Below, piece by piece: positions 1-11,508 of a stretch of 64,000 nt of DNA. Each line of letters opens with the position of its first letter. The stretch's first letter is position 1. The translations under genes were made by a program, and so were the position numbers. The stretch is from NCBI GenBank assembly GCA_037975125.1, contig CM075855.1:86359706-86423705 (forward strand), given 5' to 3'. The notes below the pieces were generated by a model. It searched no databases. It was not told where the DNA came from and worked only from the letters and a program-made list of their open reading frames with translations. This DNA comes from Latrodectus hesperus (lineage: Eukaryota > Arthropoda > Arachnida > Araneae > Theridiidae).

Positions 1-99
1 ACCCAATCCTGTTCGTGCGCTGTATTGTGCATATCATTTCGAAATACATATTGTTCGTAACTGTCTCTCTCTCTGTTTGCCGAGTTTCCTCACTTTCTG

Positions 100-101
<2 letters not shown>
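1..101. other. Unrecognised flank before the first (TA)n array
   Basis: Short AT-moderate sequence with a CT-rich stretch. I see no gene in it. Confidence 0.5.
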
Positions 102-360
<259 letters not shown>

Positions 361-486
361 ACAAATTTGTAAATAATGATTATATTTGTCTTAAAATATC
401 TCAGACAGATCAGAAATTCTCACATTTTGGGCAAAAAATTGCGGTATTTAGACGTGTTGTAGTTTAAAAGCGGATTTCCTAATGAT

Positions 487-562
487 TTGGCGACTTGGCG
501 ACATTTGGCGATATTCTTGGCGACTTGGCGACGGTTGGCGAGATTCTTGGCGACTTGGCGAG
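487..562 (+). promoter_or_regulatory. Tandem TTGGCGA motifs in LTR U3
   Basis: Eight TTGGCGA copies lie within 76 bp, about 115 bp upstream of the TATA box; a ninth (in CCTTGGCGAAA) lies near 642 and an inverted one near 666. All LTR copies in the window keep the array. The position upstream of the TATA box suggests a repeated enhancer or binding-site cluster. The binding factor is unknown; the motif loosely resembles E2F-type sites, which is only a resemblance. Confidence 0.55.
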
Positions 563-677
563 AAATCGATACTTCTGGAAACATCCATCACCTAAGCTCT
601 AGGACCAATATTTTCCGAGATAGCCTAGAAGCTTCCAGAGCCTTGGCGAAATTGGTAGATTTCTCCGCCAAGTCAGG

Positions 678-685
678 TATAAATA
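678..685 (+). promoter_or_regulatory. TATA box of element A 5' LTR
   Basis: TATAAATA inside the near-palindrome GGTATAAATACC. It lies about 210 bp upstream of the LTR poly(A) signal, as expected for a U3-R arrangement. The matching box in the 3' LTR is at about 4213. Confidence 0.7.
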
Positions 686-891
686 CCGCAGCCCGACATG
701 GAATAGTAGTAGAGTTTTTGTGAAGACAGTCAGTGAGTGAAGACGATTAGTTGTGACTGCTAGTTGTTCTCTGTCTGAGGTATTTGAGACCTGTGATTGG
801 AAGCTATTTCCTATTGTATCTGACGAATTGTAGCTGTATAATTGTGATTGTTACAGCGGGAATTTCGTTTATCTAGTGAAGTTTTTTTACG

Positions 892-897
892 AATAAA
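892..897 (+). terminator. LTR poly(A) signal AATAAA
   Basis: AATAAA followed by a GT-rich stretch (GTCTTGTGTTC). The functional copy for element transcripts is the equivalent in the 3' LTR at 4426-4431. Confidence 0.65.
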
Positions 898-968
898 AGT
901 CTTGTGTTCATTAAGTGGTCGCTTTATTCAACTCTCAATCAACACGAACCCGTGGAGCTCGGTACAAC

Positions 969-986
969 TGGTGTCAGAATCGGGGT
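969..986 (+). promoter_or_regulatory. Primer binding site of element A
   Basis: TGGTGTCAGAATCGGGG starts two bases after the LTR end. TGGTGTCAGAA is the complement expected for the 3' end of a tRNA-Leu. The tRNA identity is inferred from remembered tRNA-Leu 3' ends, not searched. Confidence 0.7.
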
Positions 987-996
987 TGAAGAGTTG

Positions 997-3699
997 ATGC
1001 AGCGTGTCACAAGAAAAATGGATATGGATTTAATGAAAAGTCTTCTCGAAAAATTAGCGGAGCAGATGGCTGAGATGAAAGCTGGACAAGAAGAGATGAA
1101 AGCTGGACAAGAAGAGATGAAAGCTAGACAAGAAGAGATGAAAGCTGGACAAGAAGAGATTAAAACCGAGATGATGAAAGAGATGAAAGCTGGACAAGAA
1201 GAGATGAAAGCTAGACAAGAAGAGATGAAAGCTGGACAAGAAGAGATTAAAACCGAGGTGATGAAAGAGATAAAATCTGGACAGGAGGAGCTTAAAAAGG
1301 AACTTAAGAAGGACATTGTAAGTGTTAAAGAAGAATTCTCCAACATCATTCAGGAGAAGATGAATGCAATGGAAGATAAGGTAACTTCAGTTGAAACTAA
1401 AGTTCTGGAGATAGAAGAAAACGTTGAAGTAGCATTAGACAATATGAATAAGAAGATTGAAAGCTTGGAGAAGCAAATATCAAACAAACATGAGGAACCC
1501 AACGTGACATTTGTGCCTTCCCTAGCCAATATTAAACTCTCAACATTTGATGGGAAATCATCCTGGCAAGTATACAAGACCCAGTTTATGATGGTAGCGG
1601 AAGCTAATGGATGGAATCCCCGAGCCCAAGCTTTTCACCTGGCGGCTTCTTTAAGAGGGGACGCGGCTGACATCCTCGAGACGCTTCCGGAGGAGCAGAG
1701 GCACGATTTCCAAGCCCTATCGAGTGCGCTTGAGCTGCGGTTTGGAGATAAGTGCACTAAAGAATATAGCAGACTACAGTTAAAGTCCCGCTATCAAAAA
1801 GCGGGTGAAAGTCTTCAAGAATTGGCTGCCGATATTCAGCGACTTTCCCATCTAGCATTTTCGGACTGCCCAGCTGAGATACGTCAAGATTTGGCCCTCC
1901 ATCACTTCATCGATAGTGTGCGGGATCCGGAGATACAGAAAACACTTAGACTCGCCGATGTCAAAGATATCGGATCTGCCCTAGTCTACGCACATAAGAT
2001 AGAGGCTGCCCAGCAAGCCACGCGTAAAGACCAGCACTACATCCGAGCCGTCTCTGCTACTGATACGAACTATGATCTAAGAAAGCAAATTGAAGATCTG
2101 CAGCGAAAATTGCGTAGCTTAGAATTGAGTAAAGGTGGCAGAAACACAAAAATTCAGTGTTGGACTTGCGGTGGAGTCGGACACGTCCGTAGATACTGTC
2201 CGAAAACAAAAGATCATGGAATTTCTAAAATGGAAATACGTCAATGCAAAGAAACTGTTCATGGAAATGCTGATGCACTGTTAAGGAAACCGTGTAATGA
2301 AAGCTGCCAATATTGTTCTAGAGTAGAGAAGAACTATCAGTTAGTAAATCCTTCGGTACGCCAAGTTACTGTTTCACCTCCATCGAAACCAGACCCATGG
2401 AGTGATGAAGAACTTAGAGAAGCCCAAAAAGAAGACCCAGATATAAATCCAATTTTAGAATTAAAAGAATCTTCCAGTATGAAACCAAGTTGGCAGGATA
2501 TCTCCACCTACAGTCCTGCTACTAAACAATATTGGGCTCTTTGGGACTCACTCCATATAAGAAATGGTGTCTTATACAGGAAATGGGAGTCCGATGATGG
2601 ACGTAATTTCAAATGGCAGCTTGTTCTTCCAAAATCAAGAATTTCAGATGTTTTGAAAGAATTGCACAGTAGCTCAACTGGAGGCCACTACGGAGTAATG
2701 AAAACTCTACAGAAAGTTCGAGAACGCTTCTATTGGAGCAAAACGAGACAAGATGTAGAGAAATGGTGCCAATCTTGTGATGACTGTGCGGCACGTAAGG
2801 GACCAAAGAAACGTAGCAGAGGAAGGTTGCAGCGGTACAACGTAGGAGCACCTTTTGAGCGAATAGCATTAGACATTTTGGGTCCTTTACCACGATCTTC
2901 AAATGGCAACAAATACATACTAGTTGTCATGGACTACTTTACTAAGTGGCCTGAAGCGTTTGCAATCCCCGATCAAGAGGCGACTACAGTAGCCGAGGTT
3001 CTAGTGCAGCAATGGGTTTCCAGATTCGGCACACCCTTACAAATTCATTCTGATCAAGGGACAAACTTCACCTCTGTTGTGTTTAAAGGAATGTGTCAAA
3101 TTCTCGGAATAGACAAGACGCAGACCACGCCACTACACCCACAATCGGATGGCATGGTAGAGAGGTTTAACAGAACCATCTTGAATAACCTCTCCCTTAT
3201 GGTTTCCAGAAATCAGCAAGATTGGGATTTGAAGCTACCGCTGTTTCTGCTTGCATATCGTAGTGCTGTCCATGAGACTACCGGATATACTCCTTCACAG
3301 ATGCTCTTTGGTCGCGAACTTCGTCTCCCTTGTGATCTTCAGTTTGGTCGTCCACCGGATACATCTTCATCGCCAGAGGAATACCTTCGAGACCTTCAGG
3401 CACGTCTTGAAGATGTCCATAACTTCGCTCGAGACCGAATCAACCTGACGACCGAAAGAATGAAGACAAGGTATGACACAAGAGCGACGGGACATGAATT
3501 CCAAGAAGGTGACAAAGTTTGGTTGTGGAACCCGATTCGACGTAAAGGACTTTCTCCAAAGTTGCAAGCCAACTGGGAAGGTCCCTACACAGTCCTAAAA
3601 AGACTGAACGACGTCGTGGTTCGTATAAGAAAATCATCTGCTTCAAAACCAAAGGTAGTACATTATGATAGATTAGCTCCTTATCGTAATGTAGAGTAA
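997..3699 (+). CDS. Gag-integrase fusion polyprotein of element A
   Basis: An unbroken 900-codon frame from ATG 997. I chose this start because the frame upstream of it lies in the LTR, and element B has the same Met-Gln-Arg-Val start. Order: a charged coiled coil built from seven-residue EEMKAGQ-type repeats (about residues 25-110); a gag/capsid-like region; one CCHC knuckle (CWTCGGVGHVRRYC) near residue 390; a short junction stretch; the end of RNase H (HGNADALLRKPC); then a complete integrase with HHCC zinc site, catalytic D (ALDILG), D (HSDQGTNF) and E (GMVERFNR), and a C-terminal DNA-binding tail. Protease and reverse transcriptase are missing. The deletion keeps frame, so one protein could carry RNA-binding and integrase domains. 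Whether it is expressed is unknown. Confidence 0.88.
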   Translation: MQRVTRKMDMDLMKSLLEKLAEQMAEMKAGQEEMKAGQEEMKARQEEMKAGQEEIKTEMMKEMKAGQEEMKARQEEMKAGQEEIKTEVMKEIKSGQEELKKELKKDIVSVKEEFSNIIQEKMNAMEDKVTSVETKVLEIEENVEVALDNMNKKIESLEKQISNKHEEPNVTFVPSLANIKLSTFDGKSSWQVYKTQFMMVAEANGWNPRAQAFHLAASLRGDAADILETLPEEQRHDFQALSSALELRFGDKCTKEYSRLQLKSRYQKAGESLQELAADIQRLSHLAFSDCPAEIRQDLALHHFIDSVRDPEIQKTLRLADVKDIGSALVYAHKIEAAQQATRKDQHYIRAVSATDTNYDLRKQIEDLQRKLRSLELSKGGRNTKIQCWTCGGVGHVRRYCPKTKDHGISKMEIRQCKETVHGNADALLRKPCNESCQYCSRVEKNYQLVNPSVRQVTVSPPSKPDPWSDEELREAQKEDPDINPILELKESSSMKPSWQDISTYSPATKQYWALWDSLHIRNGVLYRKWESDDGRNFKWQLVLPKSRISDVLKELHSSSTGGHYGVMKTLQKVRERFYWSKTRQDVEKWCQSCDDCAARKGPKKRSRGRLQRYNVGAPFERIALDILGPLPRSSNGNKYILVVMDYFTKWPEAFAIPDQEATTVAEVLVQQWVSRFGTPLQIHSDQGTNFTSVVFKGMCQILGIDKTQTTPLHPQSDGMVERFNRTILNNLSLMVSRNQQDWDLKLPLFLLAYRSAVHETTGYTPSQMLFGRELRLPCDLQFGRPPDTSSSPEEYLRDLQARLEDVHNFARDRINLTTERMKTRYDTRATGHEFQEGDKVWLWNPIRRKGLSPKLQANWEGPYTVLKRLNDVVVRIRKSSASKPKVVHYDRLAPYRNVE

Positions 3700-3878
3700 A
3701 AATCAGTAGACCATGGTCTGTTTGTAAATAGTATAGATAATTTTAATCTTTTCTATTTTCTTGTATTTTTAGTTGCTTGTGTATGTAATGTGCTCTGTAT
3801 CCTCTTGAAATGTAAATTCTTTTATATTAAATTTGGCCTCCTATCAGGGGATTGTACTGCCCGGGACGTGCAGTCCTT

Positions 3879-3891
3879 GAGAGGGGGGCAA
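3879..3891 (+). promoter_or_regulatory. Polypurine tract of element A
   Basis: GAGAGGGGGGCAA sits immediately before the 3' LTR, the expected site of plus-strand priming. Confidence 0.8.
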
Positions 3892-4500
3892 TGTTACAAA
3901 TTTGTAAATAATGATTATATTTGTCTTAAAATATCTCAGACAGATCAGAAATTCTCACATTTTGGGCAAAAAATTGCGGTATTTAGACGTGTTGTAGTTT
4001 AAAAGCGGATTTCCTAATGATTTGGCGACTTGGCGACATTTGGCGATATTCTTGGCGACTTGGCGACGGTTGGCGAGATTCTTGGCGACTTGGCGAGAAA
4101 TCGATACTTCTGGAAACATCCATCACCTAAGCTCTAGGACCAATATTTTCCGAGATAGCCTAGAAGCTTCCAGAGCCTTGGCGAAATTGGTAGATTTCTC
4201 CGCCAAGTCAGGTATAAATACCGCAGCCCGACATGGAATAGTAGTAGAGTTTTTGTGAAGACAGTCAGTGAGTGAAGACGATTAGTTGTGACTGCTAGTT
4301 GTTCTCTGTCTGAGGTATTTGAGACCTGTGATTGGAAGCTATTTCCTATTGTATCTGACGAATTGTAGCTGTATAATTGTGATTGTTACAGCGGGAATTT
4401 CGTTTATCTAGTGAAGTTTTTTACGAATAAAAGTCTTGTGTTCATTAAGTGGTCGCTTTATTCAACTCTCAATCAACACGAACCCGTGGAGCTCGGTACA
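3892..4500 (+). repeat. 3' LTR of element A
   Basis: 609 bp, identical by eye to the 5' LTR apart from one fewer T in the run before ACGAATAAAAG. Near-identity points to a recent insertion. Confidence 0.95.
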
Positions 4501-5095
<595 letters not shown>

Positions 5096-5297
5096 GTTCG
5101 GCCGTCCTGAAATCGGCTGGTCCTCCAGACGACACTGCAAATACATAAAAAAGAAAAACAGCAAAACAGGGAAAGAAACAAGCAGAACAGAATAATTCTC
5201 TGAAAAGAAACAAATTTTATATTCATCTTCTTAGATCTGAAATAAAGAAATGAGTCAGTATATCTTTTAGCTTCATTATAGTCAGTTGGACTTCCGA

Positions 5298-7133
5298 CTA
5301 TCCTTCAGCACAATTCAACTTTAATTTAACTCCAACTTGCATAACATCCTCGTCTTTTGGCATACTGTACCAGGGTTTTAGAAATTCAGCACAAGTCGTG
5401 GTACCGTTAGGTCCTTCATGACTTCCTTCTTTGATTACATCATAGGTGTTGCCTCCTTTAACTTTAGTAACTCTGTATGGTCCTAAATATTTTGGTTTCA
5501 GTTTTAAGTGGGGTCCAAACTGAGTTCTTTTAATAGTGACCAAATCGTTAACTCCATAAGATTGATGCTCTTTTCTTCTTAAATTATACGTTTTCCTGTT
5601 TTCTTCTTGGATCTTGAAAATTTGTTGTTTAGCATGTTTTCTGAGTTCATCTCTTTGAGCTTCAAAATTAGCTTGAAATTCCTTTTCAATCATTTCTTGG
5701 AGCTTACCAATACCTCCAACGTTCATCTTCGTACCAAAAAGTAACTCAAAAGGTGTGGTATCTATGCTTCGTTGATATGTTGAATTAATCGTCTGCTGCA
5801 GTTCGTTCGTAAGTTTATACCACTGAGCTGGATTCTCTAAAGATAGCTTTGAAAGAACTGATGTGATTGTTTGGTTGATCCTCTCAACTTGTCCGTTAGC
5901 TCTTGGCAAACCAGTGGTTATTAAATGGTGTTTAATATTCTCTTTAGAGCAATAATCTCTGAATTCACCAGAGCTAAAAGCTGTACCTCTATCAGAAATA
6001 ATTTGATAGGGATTTCCAAAGACTGATTTTAGAGTTTCTAATTTCGAAATGACTTCAGCAGATGTTGTGGTCTTCGTAGGAAAAATCCAAACGAACTTAG
6101 TAAAAGCGTCTATAATTGTTAAAATATACTTATAATTTTTATGTGTGCTTTCTAAAGGTCCTAAATGATCAATATGGTATGTGTATAGTGGTACGTCATT
6201 TTTAAGCAATGGGTGTAATAAGCCTTCTTTCTTTCCTCTTTTGTGATTTACAAGAATACAGTGAACGCAATTAGATATGATATTTTCTACTTTCTGTTTA
6301 AGTTTGGGAATGAAATAATAGTCCTCAATGCTTTTCTCTGTATATTTGATTCCAGTATGTCCCTTTTCATGCGCACTTCTAATAATTTCCATCTGCATAC
6401 TTCTTGGCACAACCATTAACTCCTTACCATCAACAAATTTATAAAGAACTCTGTTTCTCTCAAAATAATCTTCATAACTAGAGATTTTTAATAATTCTTT
6501 TATCGTTTTTATTTCATCATCATTATCTTGGGCTGATTTTAATTTCGGTATGATATTATCGCTTGAGATGCAAAATATGTTTACAGGGGATCTGCTTAGT
6601 GCGTCAACATGAGTCATTCTTGTACCGGAGCGATGCTCAATACTATAATTAAATTCTTGGAGCAATAAAGCCCAACGAGCAACACGAGTTGACAAATCTC
6701 TTTTTTGCATAGTCTTTTCGAATGCGGAACAGTCAGTGACAATTTTAAATGGAATTCCTAATAAGTAAACGCGGAATCTTTTTAACGCTTCAATAATTGC
6801 AAGAGCTTCAAGCTCGTAACTGGAATACTTCTTTTCGGCATCTGTTGTCTTTTTACTCATAAAATAGATGGGATGAAAATTTTTATCATTTGGGGATTTC
6901 TGTAATAAAATAGCTCCATATCCTTCTATGCTGGCGTCACAATGCAGTTCAGTTTCGTAATTTGGGTTGTATATACCTAACACAGGTTTTTGAGCTAAAA
7001 TTAACTTTAATTGATTAAAAGAGTTTCTTTCCTCTTCACCAAATTTAAATTTCCTATCTTTCTTCAAAAGATCACTCAATGGCCTAGCAATAATGGAATA
7101 TTTTGGGATAAATTTCCTGAAATATCCAGTCAA
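5298..7133 (-). pseudogene. Element C pol: end of RT, RNase H and integrase
   Basis: A 611-codon open stretch starting at the end of RT (LTGYFRKFIPKYS). RNase H follows with acidic motifs in ELHCDAS, SSYELEALA and VTDCSAF. Integrase has the zinc-binding H, H, C, C set (HEKGHTG ... NCVHC) and a catalytic D (YHIDHLGP), D (IISDRGTAF) and E (GQVERINQ), then a C-terminal domain ending near LKLNCAEG. All catalytic residues are present. It is out of frame with the RT segment upstream by one base, at an A run on the plus strand (7138-7142), so it is not translated as part of one polyprotein in this sequence. Confidence 0.9.
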
Positions 7134-7135
7134 TC

Positions 7136-8099
7136 CTAAAAACTATGGACCTGTTTCAAATTAAGTGGCTCAGGGAAATGAAGCACAGCTTTAGTTTTCA
7201 AAGTAGATGGAAATATTTTCCCTTCTTCGATGATATGGCCTAAAAATTCAATGCGCTTCTTCAAAAAATGGGATTTTCTAAAATTTATTTCTAATCCATA
7301 TTCGCTCGCAAGATTTAAGACTTTTTCAAGCCGTTCGACTCCTTCTTCAGTTGAGGAAGACAAAATAATTATATCGTCCATATAAGGTAAAACAATACCA
7401 TCATTAATCAGTGGTCGGAAAATAGTATTAATAAATCTTTGAAACACGGCTGGGGAATTACACAGTCCAAAAGGAACCTTAAGAAATTGGTACTGTCCTT
7501 CATGAGTTACAAATGAAGTGTATTTTCTACTATCCTTCTTTACATCTACATGGAAAAAACCATTCTTGAGATCAGTTGTACTAAACACACACGATTCCTG
7601 CAATCTATCTAATATATCTTCAATCAATGGGAGGGGAAATCTATCTTTTACAATTACTTTATTTAATCTCCGATAATCTATGCACAAACGAGGTGTTCCG
7701 TCTTTTTTCTTTACGATTACTACTGGGCTACAATATTCTGAAGAACTGGGTTCTATTATACCTTGTTCTAACCATTCATCTATTTGGGTTTCAACTATCT
7801 TTTTTCTGAAAATGGTAATCTACGGGGTTGATGAGATATAGGCTCATTACTTTTTAACAAAATATCTAATTGAACATTAGTTGATTTTGTTTTATGTGGT
7901 ACATAACTCGAAACTAATTGTTGCAACTTATATTTAAATTTTTTGGAATATTATGTTCAATATTCAGTTCAATTTCATTAAAAGTTAAATCAACAGGTAG
8001 AATTGATAAAGTATTAATTTCTTTTACACATTGATATTTATTTTTAATCTTAATTCCGTTTTCATTAATTAAGGTTTCACCCTGCATTAGTACATTCAT
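7136..8099 (-). pseudogene. Element C pol: protease-RT linker and RT core, in three frames
   Basis: The RT core (7136-7799) has MCIDYRRLNK-like, FPLPLIEDIL, STTDLKNGFFHV, VPFGLCNSPAVFQR and the catalytic YMDD box, then LGHIIEEG. Upstream of a T run at 7800-7805 the sense continues one frame over (RRLPFSE, SHQPRR). Upstream of a second T run at 7939-7944 it moves to a third frame ending in NISCNN. Both switches coincide with plus-strand T homopolymers. The RT itself looks complete, so the breaks are either young mutations or homopolymer-length errors in the assembly. Confidence 0.85.
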
Positions 8100-8904
8100 T
8101 CCTATGAGAAGAATTTAACGGAAATAACTCTACAACATTTAATTTATCAAAGACAGATTTACGAATCAAAGTTACTTGGCTTCCAGTATCTATTAATGCA
8201 TTAACATTCAAATTATTAATAATTACATCATTCAGTATTGTTTTAACATTAACATTCATTGTTGCTACTTCAGGTTTAGAATTAGTTACTGGACACAATG
8301 AAGCTTTATGTCCAAAATTATTACATCGAAAACATTTAATACCCTTCTCTTTATGTTCACAAAATTTAGAAATATGATTTTTTTCACCACAATTAAAACA
8401 AATTTTATCTTTACAATCATCAAAATCACTGTATTTCATTTTTCCAAAACCATCATTGTATCTTATTTTATTTACATTTTCATTCTTAGAATTAACTCTA
8501 TTACTATATTCATATTTTGATTTCGTTTTATCAAAATTATTATATTTATCATGAGAATTATATTTTGTTTTCGTTTTATCGAAATTATCATATTTAAAAT
8601 GAGAATTATATTTTGTTTTCGTTTTATCGAAATTATCATATTTAAAATGAGAATTATATTTTGTTTTCGTTTTATCGAAAGCATTTTTACGTTTAACAGA
8701 ATCACTTTTTATTACTTCATAAACTTTGAGTTTTTCTTTAAATTCACTTAAATTCTTACATCCATACAAAATAATTTTGTTTTCTTGTCTATCATTAATT
8801 CCATTAATAACATAATGCATTAAGGCAGATTCTTCAATTTTACCGCAATTGCACAACTCCTTCATTTTTAAAAAATACTCCTGCACAGATTCATAATCAT
8901 GCAT
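8077..8904 (-). pseudogene. Element C gag C-terminal half with zinc knuckles and retropepsin
   Basis: Open for 275 codons. It holds the end of the capsid region, four 16-residue repeats (FDKTKTKYNSHFKYDN type), and two CCHC knuckles (CFNCGEKNHISKFC and CFRCNNFGHKASLC). An aspartic protease follows with the active site LIDTGSQVTLI. It is one frame away from the gag N-terminal segment, with the switch near the T run at 8904-8907. It is also one frame away from the following pol segment near 8100. Retropepsin would process the polyprotein; here it is intact as a domain. Confidence 0.88.
8527..8690 (-). repeat. 48-bp tandem repeat inside element C gag
   Basis: Three to four near-identical 48-bp units encode the 16-residue basic/aromatic repeat DKTKTKYNSHFKYDNF just before the zinc knuckles. 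The unit is a multiple of three, so copy number can change without breaking the frame. Confidence 0.85.
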
Positions 8905-9692
8905 TTTCCTTTACGCAAAAGATCGTGTAAGTTAGCTGAGTTTATTTCAAACGAAAACTCATCGATCAAGGCTCGTCTCAATTTTTCCCAAGAATTTATT
9001 TGTGGTTCTGTTCGAACGAATAATAGAGCATTTCCTCCTAACGATCTTTTAGCCATAACAAATTTTTGTAAGTCTGATAAATTAAATAATTTCGACATAT
9101 CCTCAAAATGATCAATCCAATTAATTACATTTTCATGTGATTCTGCATTAAATTTAGTAATAGTGCTTTCGATATCTTCATAATTAATATTAACACTTGG
9201 AATAACAGTATGTGCATAAAAATCATTTTCACAAACATTTTCATTCTTCTTAAAATAGTCAGATGCACTTTTCTTTTTACTTATATTGCATTGCATTGAA
9301 AAATCATTTCTACTTATTTCTTCTTCCACTTCACTTTCCGAGTCAGCAGTTTCCGAATCCTCTTTAGTGTTTTGAGCTAAGAGTTCAAGGTCACATAACA
9401 GAGACAAAATTCTTTCTGCGAGCTCTGCTTTGGATCCTTGAAAAGAAATATTCAAAATGTTCGATGCAGTAATAAGTTCGCCAAGCGAAAACTCATTGTT
9501 TATATTTTTTAATTTGTCTCGATACTCATTACTTTCGATATCAAAATCAAAACCATCAAAATTTCTAATTCTTTTACGATTTAATCTATCTCCATCATGA
9601 TCAAAAATCAATCTATGCAAAATTGTGATTTTATCTGCTTTAAAATTTTTCAATGCAACGCTTATTTCTTTTATATCGTTTAATATCATCAT
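8868..9692 (-). pseudogene. Element C gag N-terminal half, SAP-like segment
   Basis: Starts at ATG 9692 (MMILNDIKEIS). Around residues 68-96 the pattern FSLGELITASNILNISFQG followed by SKAELAERIL resembles a SAP helix-extended-loop-helix, a fold that binds DNA or RNA in other proteins. After that come an acidic stretch (SETADSESEVEEE) and a capsid-like region with NVINWIDHFEDM and WEKLRRALIDEF. The last dozen residues are out of frame because the frame is lost near 8904-8907. The SAP resemblance is a judgement from the pattern and not a search result. Confidence 0.75.
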
Positions 9693-9897
9693 GTACTTTG
9701 AAAAATGTTCACGTACCTCTCAAAGATGTTCGATGAGGATCCACGTCTTTCTCTCGTTCCAAACCGATACTTAACGTAACGTCTTCTTCTAATGAAAATC
9801 CTTCTAACTATCTGATGCGATAATTATTCCAATCACTACAAAATTTTTTGTAATCCAGCTAATCATTTCAATCTCACTCAATCCCGCTTCTGAGTTT

Positions 9898-10231
9898 TGT
9901 GGGACGGGGAGTGGCCAAGGCGAGATTAACTAATTAACAATTCTTATACAAAGCCTAATATTTAATTAACATGTATTTACAAATATAAATATATACAAGT
10001 TTGAGATATTTACAATTAATCATCTTAATAGAATGAAATTTAAAGTTCAAGTTTAAAGTTATGGGGGACAGGAGCAGTCGTCTTGCTGCTATCAAAAAGG
10101 AACGTCTTCGCGTCTTTAAGATTATTTCTCTTCTGCCCCGCTCACTGGGGAAGCTGTTGCGCCTCTCGAGCTCCATCTCAAGTGGGCACTTGAAATAGTG
10201 ACGTCGGCTATTAAGTGGTTCACCCACCACA
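9898..10231 (-). repeat. 5' LTR of element C
   Basis: 334 bp, the partner of 4762-5095. Its outer edge runs straight into TATATA. Confidence 0.93.
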
Positions 10232-10506
<275 letters not shown>

Positions 10507-11349
10507 ACATTAATTCAACAATATTTATTTATAATTCGTAGAATAATATATTACATCAATTTATTTTTCTATTAATTATTTTATTACACCTAAAAATATT
10601 TTCTTTATAAGAGTATATTAATTTGAAAATTTTATAAAACCTTATCAATATTTATTTAATATTTATAAACATACTAAATTAAAAACACGTAGTGTTATTT
10701 TGTATCTTATCTTTCATTTAGTTCCTTAAGAAATAAAACATATATATAAATATAAATTTAAAATAATTGGGAATGGCGTAATTTTATCAAACTATTATCA
10801 ACAATTCAGGATTAAAACTATATATATATAACTCAAAATAATCTTAATAACAATAAGTTAAATTCAGTAGTTATTTTCTGAGATTGGATGAATCTGTTAA
10901 GATACTTAGCATTTTTATTACTACAATAAAAATGCAGAAACTCTAACTTTATTGGAAAAAATATAACAAAGCATTGGAAAAAAAGCATGGAAAAACAAGG
11001 AATTTTAATCATTTGATTAGACCTTTTTCAAAGAAGATTCTATTAACAAATAAGAGTTATTTAATTTATTGGTATTTTAAGAAGTTAACGAAAGTTTAAG
11101 GTGTTTTTTATTACTTTTTGGGTAGCTGAATGCAGAATTTTTATAAAACAAACTACTTCAAGTTTTGTCTACTATTTTTATGGTTCTCCCCTAAACCTCA
11201 TTTGTTATACCCTAAGAATTCGTATAGTCAAAACAAATGCTTGCTTCATTTTATTGGCCTACTCTTTTGCTAGTTTGTAGAGGAAAATCATTCTTCTCAA
11301 AATATTTGATGTGTTCGCGAATATTTCTTAAAATTTTTGCTTGTGGCTC
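10507..11349. other. No gene seen
   Basis: AT-rich non-coding DNA. No frame, RNA or repeat boundary that I can support. Confidence 0.6.
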
Positions 11350-11508
11350 AACGGTCATTTTTTGCATACGAGGGCTAATTAGACCGGGAACTACGGTTTA
11401 AAGTGGATCCCGAACCACTACAAACATCCATGCCCAAGGTGGGATTCGAACCCACGAACTGTTGAGCCAAAGGCAAGAGCGCTAACCATTCGGCTGCCAG
11501 CTCGGCTC
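11350..11508 (-). mobile_element. tRNA-derived SINE, copy 1
   Basis: Read on the minus strand from 11508 there is an A box (TGGCAGCCGAATGGTTAGCG) and a B box (GGGTTCGAATCCCAC) with tRNA-like spacing. A non-tRNA body follows (TGGGCATGG ... GGATCCACTTTAAACC). The body recurs at 14665-14763, which makes this an interspersed repeat and not a functional tRNA gene. I see no clean A-tail; the 3' end is marked by a short poly-A after TATGC. Confidence 0.8.

Noticed and set aside
487..723. 78-residue frame with MATWRHLAIFL in each LTR copy
   Set aside because: It is created by the TTGGCGA tandem motifs in LTR U3 and lies mostly upstream of transcription; kept only because LTRs are near-identical.
939..1349. 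Ser/Phe/Leu-rich frames antisense to gag repeats, also at 40947-41414
   Set aside because: Shadow of the 21-bp gag heptad repeat on the opposite strand.
5096..5297. Possible env or extra gene in element C
   Set aside because: Only about 200 bp, with stops; looks like a 3' untranslated segment.
11428..11508. Functional tRNA gene
   Set aside because: A and B boxes are present, but no proper acceptor stem is visible and the repeat body continues; a second copy with the same body shows it is a SINE.
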